This document shows positions 19,165-30,399 of a stretch of 39,154 nt of DNA, piece after piece (the first letter of the stretch is position 1; each line of letters opens with the position of its first letter). Source of the DNA: Endothia cerciana (Eukaryota; Ascomycota; Sordariomycetes; Diaporthales; Cryphonectriaceae); contig JALRMH010000093.1 of assembly GCA_026119935.1 (NCBI GenBank), forward strand, positions 1-39,154, given 5' to 3'. A model generated the notes under the pieces. That model saw nothing but the letters and a program-made list of their open reading frames with translations, made no database searches and was not told where the DNA came from. A program made the position numbers and the translations under genes.

Positions 19165-20834
19165 CCGTGATAGCCTCACCGACAGCCTTGCCGGTGGCGA
19201 AGCCATTGTTCTCGGCCCCAGACTCAAAGATCTTGTGGCCCCTCAACCATGTCTCCCTGACGCGACCGACAAACCTCTTGCCCTCCCACGGCGAGCACCG
19301 GTTCTTCCAGTGCATCCCCTGGCACTCCAGTATCCACTCCTCCGCATCGTCAAATACGCACACATCGGCGTCGAGGCCGACCTTCAGCCCGCCCTTGCGG
19401 TGCGACAGCCCGACCTGCCTTGACGTGGCCTGCGAGCAGAGACGGACGATGTCGACTACGTCAAGCGGGGCCTTGGGCGCCCGCTCCTTCGCAGCGGTGT
19501 GCAGGATGGGCAGGCCCAGGCCGACCGACGAGATCCCGCCCCACGCGGCGAAGAAATCCCCCGATGCGGTGGTCTTGCTGTCCTCGCCGGGCATGGAGAC
19601 ATCGACACCCGAGTCGGAGTGGGTCAGCGACACCTGGACGTCATCGACGTGGGGGTGGTCGTGCTGCAGGTGCTGGGGGAGCAGCTTCAGCTCCGCCGTG
19701 CAGGGGCTGTGGTCCGACACGACCGTCCTGATGACGCTGCCCTCCTGGTCCCTGCAGAGCTCCTCCCACAGGCCGTCCTGGTTGGTCTGCGAGCGGATGG
19801 GCGGGCAGCACTTGTGCCTCGTGTCGCCGTCCTCGACGTCCTCGGCCGCGAGGCCCAGGTAGTGGAAGCACGTCTCGGCCGTGATGTTCACGCCGCCTTC
19901 TCTTGCCTTCCGCAGGATGGGTATGCACTCCGTCGCGGAGAGGTGGACGATGTGCAGGTGCAGTCGGGGCGCGAGGTGTGCGAGGGAGACGATCTCGTCG
20001 AGGGCATAGGTCTCGAAGGAAGGAGGGCGCGACTCGAGGAAGGTGTCGTAGGAGGTCAGCTCGCCGGTGGGGGCGAGGGGAGGCTGTGAGGCCTGCACCG
20101 CGTCGCCCACGCTGTCGGAGATGGGCGGGATCATCTCGGCGTGGAACATGAGGGTCGTGGGGTGGTCGGCGAGGGTCCGCAAGGCGAGGGCGATGTCGTT
20201 GGAGGAGACGGCTGGGAACTCGTCGACCTGTTTGCCCAGGTGTCAGGACACGACCTCTGTAACCCGGTACACACCCCCCCCCCCCCCCCGACGGATAGGA
20301 AGGACTTACACCGCTCTCGATCAGGAATCCCTTGAACCCTCTAACTCCCATTTCCACCAGAGGCACCAGCTGGTCTGTGTTGCCGGGAATCACTCCTCCA
20401 TAGAACCCGACATCAACCCAGCACTGGCCTTGGCTGGCGGCCAGCTTCTCCTCAAAACCCTCGACTGTGGTCGTCGGTGGGATCGCGTTCAGGGGCATGT
20501 CTATCACGGTCGTCACGCCACCTGAGGCGGCAGCCCGGGTTCCGGTTGCGAAGCCCTCCCATTCTGTCCGGCCGGGCTCGTTGAGGTGGACATGTGCGTC
20601 CACAAGCCCAGGCAGCAAGAGCTTGGGAGAGTGATCGATATACGTTGTGGACTCCGGAAAGGAGGAGGGTGGCAGGACCGCCGGAACAATGGAGATGATC
20701 TTGCCGGTGGAGGGCGAGAGGGATATGGTTGCCGCGCTGAGAATGAGGCTGTCGTCTGGCTGAGTGAGAACCGCCCGGGTTGAGACCAGGACCGTCAAGG
20801 GACCGGTTGCTGATTCGGGCACGGAGGTGCTCAT
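19148..20834 (-). CDS. DAL1: Allantoinase
   Basis: Exons 20834-20310 and 20227-19148 flank an 82-nt intron (GTAAGT...AACAG) that contains a run of 16 C on the plus strand. The product has 534 residues. Allantoinase opens the hydantoin ring of allantoin to allantoate in purine degradation, letting fungi use purines as nitrogen. The amidohydrolase motifs are complete: HVH at 81-83 within GLVDAHVHLNEPGRTEWEGF, the carbamylated Lys in GFKGF (168), and metal or catalytic residues His204 (FHAE), His270 (IVHLS) and Asp347 (SDHSPC). There is no signal peptide, fitting a cytosolic or peroxisomal enzyme. The protein is somewhat longer than the yeast enzyme (about 460 residues), through the N terminus and insertions. 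The stop lies inside a 21-base tandem repeat. Two HGATAR sites just upstream suggest control by the nitrogen GATA factor (AreA/NIT2). Confidence 0.95.
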
Positions 20835-20855
20835 GCTGATCGTTGTGGCCTTTCG

Positions 20856-20905
20856 TTATCGTGAAGGAGGACGGGGACGGCCGGACAAAAGGCGGACCGT
20901 GATAA
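20856..20905 (-). promoter_or_regulatory. Paired HGATAR sites upstream of allantoinase
   Basis: CGATAA (reverse complement of 20856-20861) and TGATAA (20900-20905 on plus) lie within 75 bases of the allantoinase ATG. Two close HGATAR sites are the usual arrangement bound by AreA/NIT2-type nitrogen regulators in filamentous fungi. Their function here is inferred from position and gene role only. Confidence 0.45.
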
Positions 20906-23074
20906 TACGATTTCACCGGAACAGGAGAGATCACGCCCAGAGCACGAGACAGGAAAGACCACTCCAGACAAGCTGCAGGGCTATCTTTCGAAATAGGGAT
21001 GGGAAGCAGGTGAAGTTGGCGCAAACGTGGCAAGCAGGTTGGTGATGGGGAGGAAGAGGTAAGCAGTAAGCAGAGATCAACAGCACTTGCGACACCTTCA
21101 CCCAGATCCGAGGCCGCGTTTCCCAAGCCGACAGACCCACTGCGAAGCTCACGAGCCCATTGCCCCCCATGGGGAGGGGGGGATCAGTCTGAACACGCCC
21201 ACTATCATCGCTCACCGTCGTTTAAGATCGGGACCGTTAGGGGGACAGAAATGCGCCAGGCCCGTGGAGCATCCCACCTCGGAGAGGAGGACCCTGCATG
21301 CTTATCAGGAACCGCTTATTGGTGACTGGACAAAGGCTGTGGTGGGCCTCTAAGAAGGTTTGGGCTAGGATGGTGACGGGCCGGCGTGTACGAGAGGGAC
21401 AGCCGACCCGGTTTTAATGACTTGCGTCTGCCGTCTCCGGCCGTTGGATCCGTCGTCGACGCCTCTACCAGTTTTGATCGAGTAACCATCGAGTAACCAT
21501 CGTGTAATGGTTATGCCCGCCATTTTGCCGGCCTTTGTTCACGCCCTCCCCGGAACCCTCCGGGCCGCCTGAAGCCTCTCTTACTTGCAGCGAGCCACTT
21601 GACCTCGGCTTGAAAAGCCTGGTCGATACGACAGCAATTTGATCAACTGACACGGCTCTCTCCGCTGTGCTGCTCGAGTGAGATGATGGCCCAGGCGGAG
21701 GACCAACCGCTCCTCCCCGGAAGCAGTCTGGGTTATGCGGCTTCGACGAGGGAATCACATTTCTCTCTTCTAGGCACGGCCGTGCGAAACCTGTACACTC
21801 TTGACATGGCTCAGTCGGAGCCAATGGAGCAAGAAATCATTCCCTGGTCCGGTCGAGCGATGCATCTTTCTGCGACTGGCGCGGGCTCGAGAGGGCGGCA
21901 TGTCTGCTCTGTAGAGGCCGTCGCACCGTCCCAAATGATATCTGATCCCATCTCGATCGACGTGAGAAGTTACAATCTCTTGTATGTCCTTCACTCAACG
22001 AGCAACATTATCAACAATGGTCGCTCGAAAACAATGGATGTCGGGAGTGATAGCACTAGAACGAACGCCCTTCACTGGATTTAACCCCTTTCCGGTCTCA
22101 ACGACGGTGGACGTTGCTCTTCCCAACGTCACGGAGCGGTCGGCACACCCGCATCCGCGGCAAGCTATCGTTTGCTCTACATTACAGACGTGGCGGACTC
22201 TCCCCTCCCCCCGGTTGAGACGCGCGCGCAAAAGAAGATTGTGATATTAGCATCTGCAGATACGCCTGCACCATGCCAGGCCGCAATCTTACGCGAGCAT
22301 GTTTCTGAAGCAATAGGAAAGGATGGGCATCTCAAGCAGCTCTTTGACCTGTCGTGATGTATGCAGCTTGCGTCTCATGGCTCCTCGGGAATCCTGGTGA
22401 TGGATACACACAAGTGCCTGTGAGATTCTCCCCGAGGCGTTTCACCATATTTTAACCTGATCTCGGGAGTAGTATATGGGCATACCGACGACAACTCGCT
22501 CTCCAGGTCTGCCCCAAGCGTCGTTGACAGCGTGATACTTGCCAGCTGCGTTAGAGTCCACCAGTGGTGGTTCGCTTAGCCGCAGAAGTACCTCTGCCGC
22601 TCCTCTGATGAAGGACCACCGATATTGCTTCTTCTCCACGTCATTCTTACAGAGTTTTCACCACCCCGGATGGCTACAGTGCCGATGCACTAGATAGTAC
22701 AGCTTGTCGTTCATTTCTCAGGCCGTTCGCTGCCGCCGTGACCTGTCACCCAGTGTCTATCTCGAACGCCACCGTGCATCTGGCCTCCACAATACCCATG
22801 GCCATGTCTCTTTTCTTCAGAAAGATGACCAGCCGCAGGCTTTTTCCTCGTGTCGCGATCGCGACGGCATACTGGGATGTGGGAGACGCGACGCGTCGAG
22901 GCGGAGTGTTCAAAGAGACAAGGTCTCCTGTGCCCCATCCGAGGTCCTGCCACCGCAGTGGCCACAGTTCTGGACTCGTCCGCCTTCATTGCTCTGGTCA
23001 AGGCTCCCCTTTAAGCAGCTCAGTATTGGCAATAACTCCCTCCTCTCCGACCATCCCATCTCCGTCCCTGAACT
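20906..23074. other. Long intergenic region between divergent genes
   Basis: About 2.2 kb separates allantoinase (minus) from the coiled-coil gene (plus). I see short frames (for example 21683-22084 and 22738-23094) but no domains, conserved motifs or coherent splice sites. A small unrecognised gene cannot be excluded. The region must hold the promoters of both flanking genes. Confidence 0.45.
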
Positions 23075-25869
23075 ATGCGCCAAAGGAGCTTTGAACGGAT
23101 CACCGAAGTGAAGCCCGAGATCCGGGACAGGGTCACAATGAGAATTACCAAACGAGCCGGACCAGGCAAGACAATCTGGGTTGAGGTCTCAAGTGACGAG
23201 GAAGACGAAACTTTCCCGCCGGTCAGCCAGATCGGGAACGACCGGGAGATCAAGCTTGAGAATCCACCAACACATGGCCGCGGACAGACCCGCGACATCA
23301 AGTCAGAGAACGAGGACGAAGTGATCCACACCACTCTGACCCCAGGAATCCACCAGGCCTCACACAATGCGACTGACCCGTCATCTCGCCGGAAGAGCCG
23401 TCAGTACGCTATATCTCCGCGGACTCCATCTGCTTCCCGCCAGATTTCTCAAACACAAGCCTCGCCATCGGGTGACTCTTCTTCAGATGACGGCTCCTCG
23501 AAGCTCGGGGATTCTAGATCAGACAACGACAAGCTGTCCGGCTTCAGGCAAACCATTTTCAACAGCCGGCTGAGAGCATCCACCAGTGCGCCGACGCACG
23601 CAACCAAACCCCACCAGCCTCAGCTCGTTCCTTCGCCTTCAGCTTCACCGGAGCATGGATGGCGGGTCATCAACAAACGCAAAAGGAAAGCATCGGCTCG
23701 TCCAGCAACATCCACTGGAACTCCTGCTGCTGGCCCGGCAGCGTTGGGGCACAATTCTGCTTTACGAAACAACCCAACAGCTCCTGCTGGGCCCAGCACG
23801 TCTGCGTACCCTCGTCCATCAAAGAAAAAGGGCAAAGAGAATCAAAGATACGGTGAGAAATCTGAGGGCCAGAGTGCTCAAAAGGCGGGGGATCAGTCCA
23901 AGGGGCGAAAATCACCAAGCAAAGACCAGAGACAAAAGGAGAAAGACAAGAAGCCGAAGGATGGGTACAGGGTGGCCAAACACAAGCATCAAAGTCACAG
24001 CAAGCAACAGAAGAGGCACGGGCCCTCCCGACAGGTCCGTATCGAGAGATCAATCGAGAACACGCCATCGCCAGTGTTGCCGACTCCGGAGTCTTCGTCC
24101 GCAGATTGCGACATGCCTAAACCCTCCCACACGTCTCGTGTCCGATCCGAGTCTAGGCCCTTCGTGTCATCGCCCATCGGCCCCGCGACGCCAGGCCCAT
24201 CACGCCCTCCGCCCAGCAAACCCACAAAGAAGAGCCCACAGTCATTGCCCACGCCCGTAGCCTCGTCACCCAGCCGCCATGGATCGAAACGGACTCGCGC
24301 CGAATTCGAGAGCCCTGCTTCGCCATCTACCGATCACGGCGTCGACAGGTTTTTGCAGCAGCACTGCGCTCCGATGATGAAGGAATTCTTGAGCGAAGTC
24401 AAGGCTGGAGTGAAAGACCTCAACGAACGCGTCGAGCAACAATCGTCTCACATCGCGACGCTTCAAGGCAGGGCTGATGGCCAAAAGGGTCGGCTGGATA
24501 GTCACGAACGAAGGCTTGATAAGTCCAAGCAACGCAATCTAGACCTGCATTGGCGTCTGGTTGGCTTGGAGGAACAGCAACGTGTGAATGCCACTCGTCA
24601 GGACATGACCGAGTTGGAGGAGCGGGTGAAGAAAAACCTTGATGGGCAACTCAGGCAAATTATCAACGACCTGGAGGAGCGGGCGAAGAAACATCGTGAA
24701 GAGACGAACGCCAGGTTCCAGCGCCTTGATGAGGCAAACGCAGCTGCCGCGAGGGAGCCCACTCGCCCGCCTGCTCAGGAGCCAGTGCGAGCACAGCCGC
24801 AGCGACAAGTCCGTGAGATACACCCGCGAGAGTTCTATGATTTCTCACGACGTGGCGGTCTCAATCCACCACCAGCGCCTAGCATTCCGACGACCTTGGT
24901 GCGACGACCTGGTGCGACCGTGCCTCGCATTAAGTCTCAGAGAGGCTACAACCACGGTGGGCTATATCCACCGAGAGCAGGCCAGGCTGCCAATGTTCGA
25001 AATCAAGGACGGCCTCAGGAAGGTGCGCATGATCAACGCAGGTCAGTCCAAATAGGCCTGATCATTTACCGTCCACATGTTGAGTAGTGATGTACTAACC
25101 TACCGCAGATTCGAAGTCATCATCCCAAGGTGTCAATACCAGCCCATGCCCTCAACGCCATCACAGCCTGGGCCATCATCGAGCCAGCCGGGTTCAGTGT
25201 CACCAGTCGAGTCCAGGATACCAGCATCCCAACAAAGCTCACTACAAGTCGAGCCTCATGGCCCATTGTCCCCGTTCCAACCCCGCCCCCTACCCATCCA
25301 ACCCCCCACCCGTCACCCAGCAGGAGATGAGAGACCTCCTCCTAAATCACCCGCTGTCCGGACTAAACTTCTCCGTTCCATACGACCAGCACGATGATGG
25401 TGGTCAAATAAGCCCCGCGACAGCGTTCCTCATCCATGTACCCCAGCGGGAGATCTTCACGCGCTTCAAAGCCTTCATGAACAAGCCCAACTTCTTCAAC
25501 GTCGGCCATCCAGATGTTCGAGGCAAGGGCTGCTTGGTGGTGCGTGTGCAGAGCAAGCATGACTTCCAGTTCAAGGTCTACTATGGCGAGAGTAACCACT
25601 GCTACACGCTCAACCGCCTTGCTGTGCGCATGTGGCACGACGAGGCGTCGATGCTGCGGCTGCTCATCAGCAAGGACCACGAGACGGTGCGACTGTGTCA
25701 TAACAGTTATTGCATGAAGCCCGAACACATCGTGGTGGAGAGCAGAAAGGAGTGCGCAGATCGGAGGTCCTGCAGGAGGGAGGGACGCTGCATGGGCCAT
25801 CGGGTCTGGTCCAAGTGCGGTATGGACCGGGAGAGGCAGAGATGCATCCTATCTCGAAGACCTGCTTGA
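23075..25869 (+). CDS. Disordered/coiled-coil protein ending in a zinc-loop His-Me-finger-like domain
   Basis: The first exon opens at ATG 23075 (a second Met at 23138 is possible). It codes about 440 residues of Ser/Pro/Lys-rich disordered sequence, then a coiled coil (about 24346-24760: repeated LEERVKK and LEERAKK heptads). An intron with branch site TACTAAC ends at 25108. Its donor is either 25023 (GTGCGC) or 25042 (GTCAGT). The first keeps one frame to the end at 25869, giving about 902 residues. The second gives a natural-looking Pro/Ser/Gln-rich exon that hits a stop at 25395, unless a base is dropped in a run of six C (25302-25307). The last 150 residues (25420-25869) resemble the zinc-binding loop of I-PpoI-type homing endonucleases: LCHNSYC, KPEH, VES and CRREGRC. 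The positions of the expected catalytic His and Asn are Arg and Cys. A role in DNA binding is possible but unknown. Confidence 0.6.
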
Positions 25870-26792
25870 GCGGAGAGATCCCTTCCGGCGGTCATTGACC
25901 CTGTCTAGCGGATGTCGACCCTCCTCTGCCAACAGAGCTGCCTTCTTGTCCCCGCTGTGATCTGACACCGCATTCAATGACTCCCTACCTTTACTCTGCT
26001 TCACACGACCACAACCAAGAACTACCAAACAGAGGACTCATTGTTGATACATCTTTCCTGTAATTTTGATTCTGCTCTGAACACCATTGTCACCCTTGGT
26101 CCCTCCTCGGACATCTTTTCAGAGGGTTATGACCCAAGATCGTTTCCTTATTCCCATATCTCCTTGTTTATTACTATTGGTATTATTTCATTTCTTGTAA
26201 CGGTTGTTGTACAGATGTCACTGTACACTACAACACTTTGCATATTCATTCTCCTCCCTTCATTTCAAGCATACGGTAGCTCGGAAGAAAGAAAAGGTGA
26301 AATGTAATCAGGAAGAAAAATGAGCCATATGAGTTGACTACCACACCACAATGACAATTACTTGCTATGTCCATCTTCACTAGCCCCAAGACCTCACAAA
26401 GCAATTATGGCAGATGAACAGGACATGATACGGTACTGGTTCGTGGACCAATGATGGCAAGCACCTTCTCAACCAAGCTCTAGAGACCGAATACTTGTAC
26501 CTAAGCTGGTCTTTGTGCAATGTTTTCGGTCTTGTTTCCCGTCACGCCTCCAGCGACATTAAACATACTTCATCCTCACCTGTCCTAAGAACGCTGGCTG
26601 TTCTGCTCATCGTGAAGTAAAGTAGTATTAACAAACAAAGCACGCACGTGGGATTTCCTAGACGCCTACAAACCAACGCATCGACAACCTTCTCCGAGCA
26701 CGACTGTGAATGGTGAGGCACACCCTCCTCACTATCTGTCCCGACCGCATGTTCCTCCACGTAGAGGCACCCATCCCCCGGCCGCCATAGAT
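25870..26792. other. Intergenic region between convergent genes
   Basis: The 3' ends of the coiled-coil gene (plus) and Argonaute (minus) face each other here. A T-rich stretch at 26040-26260 gives a hydrophobic 88-residue frame (26041-26307, opening with TTG) that I regard as chance. No gene or strong structure is visible. Confidence 0.5.
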
Positions 26793-29700
26793 TCATATGT
26801 AAAACATCGTCTTCCTCAGCTTCTCATGGATCTTTACTCTGTCCGCATCCCCAGCCACACTTCCAGCCACCGTGCTCGCCTCATCTGACGCACCCTCAAA
26901 CAGATCCGCCATGTACCTCCTGGCGCGCTCGCACAGGATATCCGCATGGTACGCGGGCGTGCAGATGCTGACCGCCTTGGTGGCGCGGCTGTACGAGTAG
27001 CACAGCGCCTGCGTCATCGTCTCGAGCTCGTTCGCCACGGCTGACGGGCCTTGCGTGCGCAGCTTCTTAGCGCGGTCACGGAAGATCTCGTCCAGCACGA
27101 CGACGTAGTGCGCGGGGCGGCCCGTGCCCTGGATGACGGCGTGGCTCTGCAGGTAGAAGTCCCAGAAGCTCTCCTCCGTCACGCCGCGGTCCACGACCGT
27201 GCCGGGCTTGCAGTTCCCGCCGCGGTCCATGTCCTTTGCCTGGGTTGGGTAGAAGCGCGTGTGGTGGCGCTTGCCGACGATAATTACGGTGAGGCGCGGC
27301 TGGAGGGTGGTGGGGGGGTATGTCTCCTTGCACGCGTCGCGGAGAAGCGGGACCTCCTCGTCCAGGACTTTCTGGTACTGGCCCTCGGACACGCCGTCGC
27401 GGTAGACGAGGATGTTTTCGGGGTACCGGGAGTGGCGGCCTAGGTGGATCCAGTTCTCGAGGTGCTGTTTGAGCATCTGCTTCAGGTCGGTGACCATCTC
27501 CTGCCGGGCCTCCTCCTGGATGCTAAGGATACCCGGCCACTGCCCGAGGTGCTTGTCCAGCGAGGCGACCATGCCGGCAACGGAGGGGGCATTTTGAGAG
27601 GAGCCGGGCGACGGGTGGGTCACGTCGATGCCGACGAGCATGGTCTTGTCTTCGTTGATGAAGGAGAGCCGCGAAGGGTCGACCATCTGGTTGTTGCCGC
27701 CGAGCTTGAGGTTGAACTTGAGCGCGACGTTGGCGAAGTACTGATCCTGTCCTCGGTCACCTATAAACTTCTGGCCGACCACGCAGATGGTATGGATGCC
27801 GTATCTGACGTCGCCGAGCGTCTTTATATAGTTGTAGAACTCGGTATTGTCGCTCTTGTCCCGGCCGGGCAGGATGACCAGGAGGAGATCGATGGTGTGG
27901 CCGGCGGCCCCCTTGAAGATCTCGTCCAGCTTCGGGTCGCTGGGGAATCTCATGCCCACCTCCTTACCAAGCAAAGGCTGACTCCGAACGGTCACGCCGT
28001 TCTTCTTCAGTGCGGTAGCGAAGTTGCTCACGGTACCCTGTAAGTCCTGCATCGAGTAACGCGGCGGGTAGCGAGATTGCTCGTCTCGGAGGCATAGCCA
28101 CGACCAGGTCTTGAGCTCGCCTGGCTTGTTAAACTGAATCTTGTCCATGTTCCAGCTTCCGTTGAAGACGTTGACGGCCTTGCTGTTGGGCTTTGACCCA
28201 GGCTTCTCATCTTTGTACAAGACCTTGGGCTCTGGCAAGAGCCTGGCTGGAACGGTGACGAGGCCAGCCCCGACCTTGAGGCCAAATTGTGCCTGATGTC
28301 GCTGTTAGTACCTGGACCAGAGAAGAGGCATGTCGTCATGCAGATCCTTTGGGCTCCTCGAGAGATGGGGGAATCATGGGAAACTTACGAGCAGACTGTT
28401 TGTCCTCTCCGACAAACCAGCCGTCTCGAGGCCGTCGTTGACGATCGACTCTGCATTCATCCAAGGTCCGCGGACAGCGAACCGGATCATGTTCCGCGTC
28501 TGGTCGCCGCTTAGCTTTGCCGTGGCACTCTGTCCGGGCACCACGATACAGACTTCAGCTGGTAGGTAAGAGGGGTGCTCCTTATTGCCGACATTGACAA
28601 CGGGCATACGCGGATCCATGATGGTAGCGTACTGCTGGAAGTAGTCGTACACGCTGATGTATCGCCCAGGCCCAGCACCAGCAGGTTGAGGTCCAGGTGC
28701 GCCGGCCTTGCCCTTGCCCTTGCCCTTGCCCTTCTTCTGAGGTGTGCCCTGGGCGGCCGTAGATTGGGACTTGTCTTCAAGCCAGAACTCGACGTTCTTA
28801 GGTCCAGCGCCAAGCTGGCCGACACGCGGGGGTTTCGCGAGCTTAGCCCCGTCAGCCTTCGTAGCGAGGCCGGTGATAGTCTTGTGCCGGTAGACGACCT
28901 CTCCCTTCCCGTTCTTCTTCTCAGGCAGATGTGTAGTTCGAACGCGGACCCGCTTCAGGAACTTGTCAAGAGAGCGCATGCTTCTATCGTCAGAACGGAG
29001 GCCATATGCCTGCATCAGGTTTGTGAGCAGACCTTCCTGATAGAAAGCCCCGTGGCTGACGTTAATATTGACGAGGATTCGGTTTGTAGCAGCGCGGACA
29101 CTGGTGAAGAAGCCACGGACGGCAGTCAGACCGCTGCCGAGGTCGTCGCTATTCTGTGCCCCGGCAGCATCCATGGAGAAGGTCTTGCTTGAGCCGATGG
29201 TGGCGAGGTTGTCGGTCGACTTCGCGTAGTGCTTGAGGAAGATGTTCAGGGCCTGGATCATGTCGAGCTTGCTGTCGTACTGATTCCCGGCGGCCGGATT
29301 CGTGGATGTCAGATAAGCCACCAGAGCGCCGACAGTCAATGTCTTGGTGTATGTAACCTCGACCTTATACTTGATCGCTCGTTCCTTTGGGTCGTCCTCA
29401 CCCTCCGCCTTGTAAAGGACCTCGATGGTATATCGTTCCAACGCCAGCTCCTTCCGTGAGATCAAGGTGGACCTGAAGTCGGTGACCATATCGTTGCGGT
29501 AGTCGGCGAGCTCCGGAGCCTCGTTGACCATGAGTCGGACGACTTGGGTGCGCTTCTTTCCGACGACCTCGGGGCTGACCTTCGAGATGTCGTACGAGTA
29601 CAGAACAAGGTCGGACTTGGGCACTAGCTGGACATAGTTGGCATAGACCGTGATGTTGGCTTGCTGTGGAGCCGTGCCGTACCCCGGCCGGGGGGGCATG

Positions 29701-30163
29701 ACAGCCTTGTCATCCTCTAAGCTCAGGCGGCTCAGGTCGGGAGACCTGCGAGCCGCCTGTCGGGCATCCTCGACCTTGCCGACAGCGGCATCAGGGGCTG
29801 GGGCGCCGCCTCGCGGGCTGTTGATCGCAAAGTCAGTCGACGAGACAGTGTGCGAGTACGCTTAGCTGCGAACAAGGAGAATGGAACCCACGAGTAGACC
29901 TGTGCAGGTGGCCTCCCACCCCGGAAGCCTCCTCCTCCTCCTCCTCCTCCTCCTCCTCTTTGGGGTCCACCTCGAAACCCGCCGCGGTCGCCGCCGCGAT
30001 ACGAACCTCGATCCCCGCCGCCTCCTCGAAAACCACCCCGGTCAGGCCCTCCTCGGCCTCCCTGGGGAGGGAACGCACCGCCGCGGCTTGCACCACCACG
30101 GGGGGGCCCATCGCCGCGGCCCCTTCCTCGTCCTCGAGGTCCTCCTCGGCCGCGGTCAGCCAT
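26793..30163 (-). CDS. qde-2: Argonaute (QDE-2-type RNA-silencing endonuclease)
   Basis: Three exons, 30163-29892, 29817-28389 and 28292-26793, join across introns of 74 nt (GTGGGT...CAACAG) and 96 nt (GTAAGT, TACTAAC, CATCAG) to give 1066 residues. Argonaute binds small RNAs and cuts complementary transcripts in the cytoplasm. Residues 1-90 are Arg/Gly-rich (RGG type), including about ten Gly coded by a CCT repeat at 29928-29958. N-terminal, PAZ, MID and PIWI regions follow. The PAZ part carries a low-complexity GK insert coded by a six-base repeat (28705-28731). The PIWI catalytic set is complete: Asp790 in GIDVTHPS, Glu832 in ARQEM, Asp866 in VYRDGVSEGQ and Asp1018 in PAYHAD, so slicer activity is expected. 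HHTRF and FYLQSHAVIQGTGRP are typical. Neurospora has two such paralogs (QDE-2 and SMS-2). The RGG start favours QDE-2, but orthology is not proven. Confidence 0.95.
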
Positions 30164-30326
30164 TTTCCAGACCGGATCAGGCTTTCGAACAGCCGTTCAC
30201 CTGCTGACCGGTAGGGGACGTGGAGCAGATATCCTGAGCTGTGGTTGACCATGCAACAGGAATGGGATGTGGAGCCTCGACGGAAATGAAGCTTTGACGG
30301 AGGTGGTGTGTATCGGCGAAGGTGAG

Positions 30327-30399
30327 GCTCTCGACGAAAGTGTTGCTCTCGACGAAAGTGTTGCTCTCGACGAAAGTGTTTGTTCTCGACGAGAGTGTT
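30327..30399. repeat. 18-bp tandem repeat upstream of Argonaute
   Basis: Three exact copies of GCTCTCGACGAAAGTGTT lie at 30327, 30345 and 30363. A fourth, changed copy with one extra base before it occupies 30382-30399, followed by a partial unit. The array sits about 165-240 bases upstream of the Argonaute ATG, in its promoter or 5' leader. Each unit contains TCTCGACGA, a partial palindrome. Confidence 0.85.

Noticed and set aside
21683..22084. 133-codon plus-strand ORF between allantoinase and the coiled-coil gene
   Set aside because: No domain, no splice partner and ordinary composition. It could be chance, so it is mentioned only in the intergenic entry.
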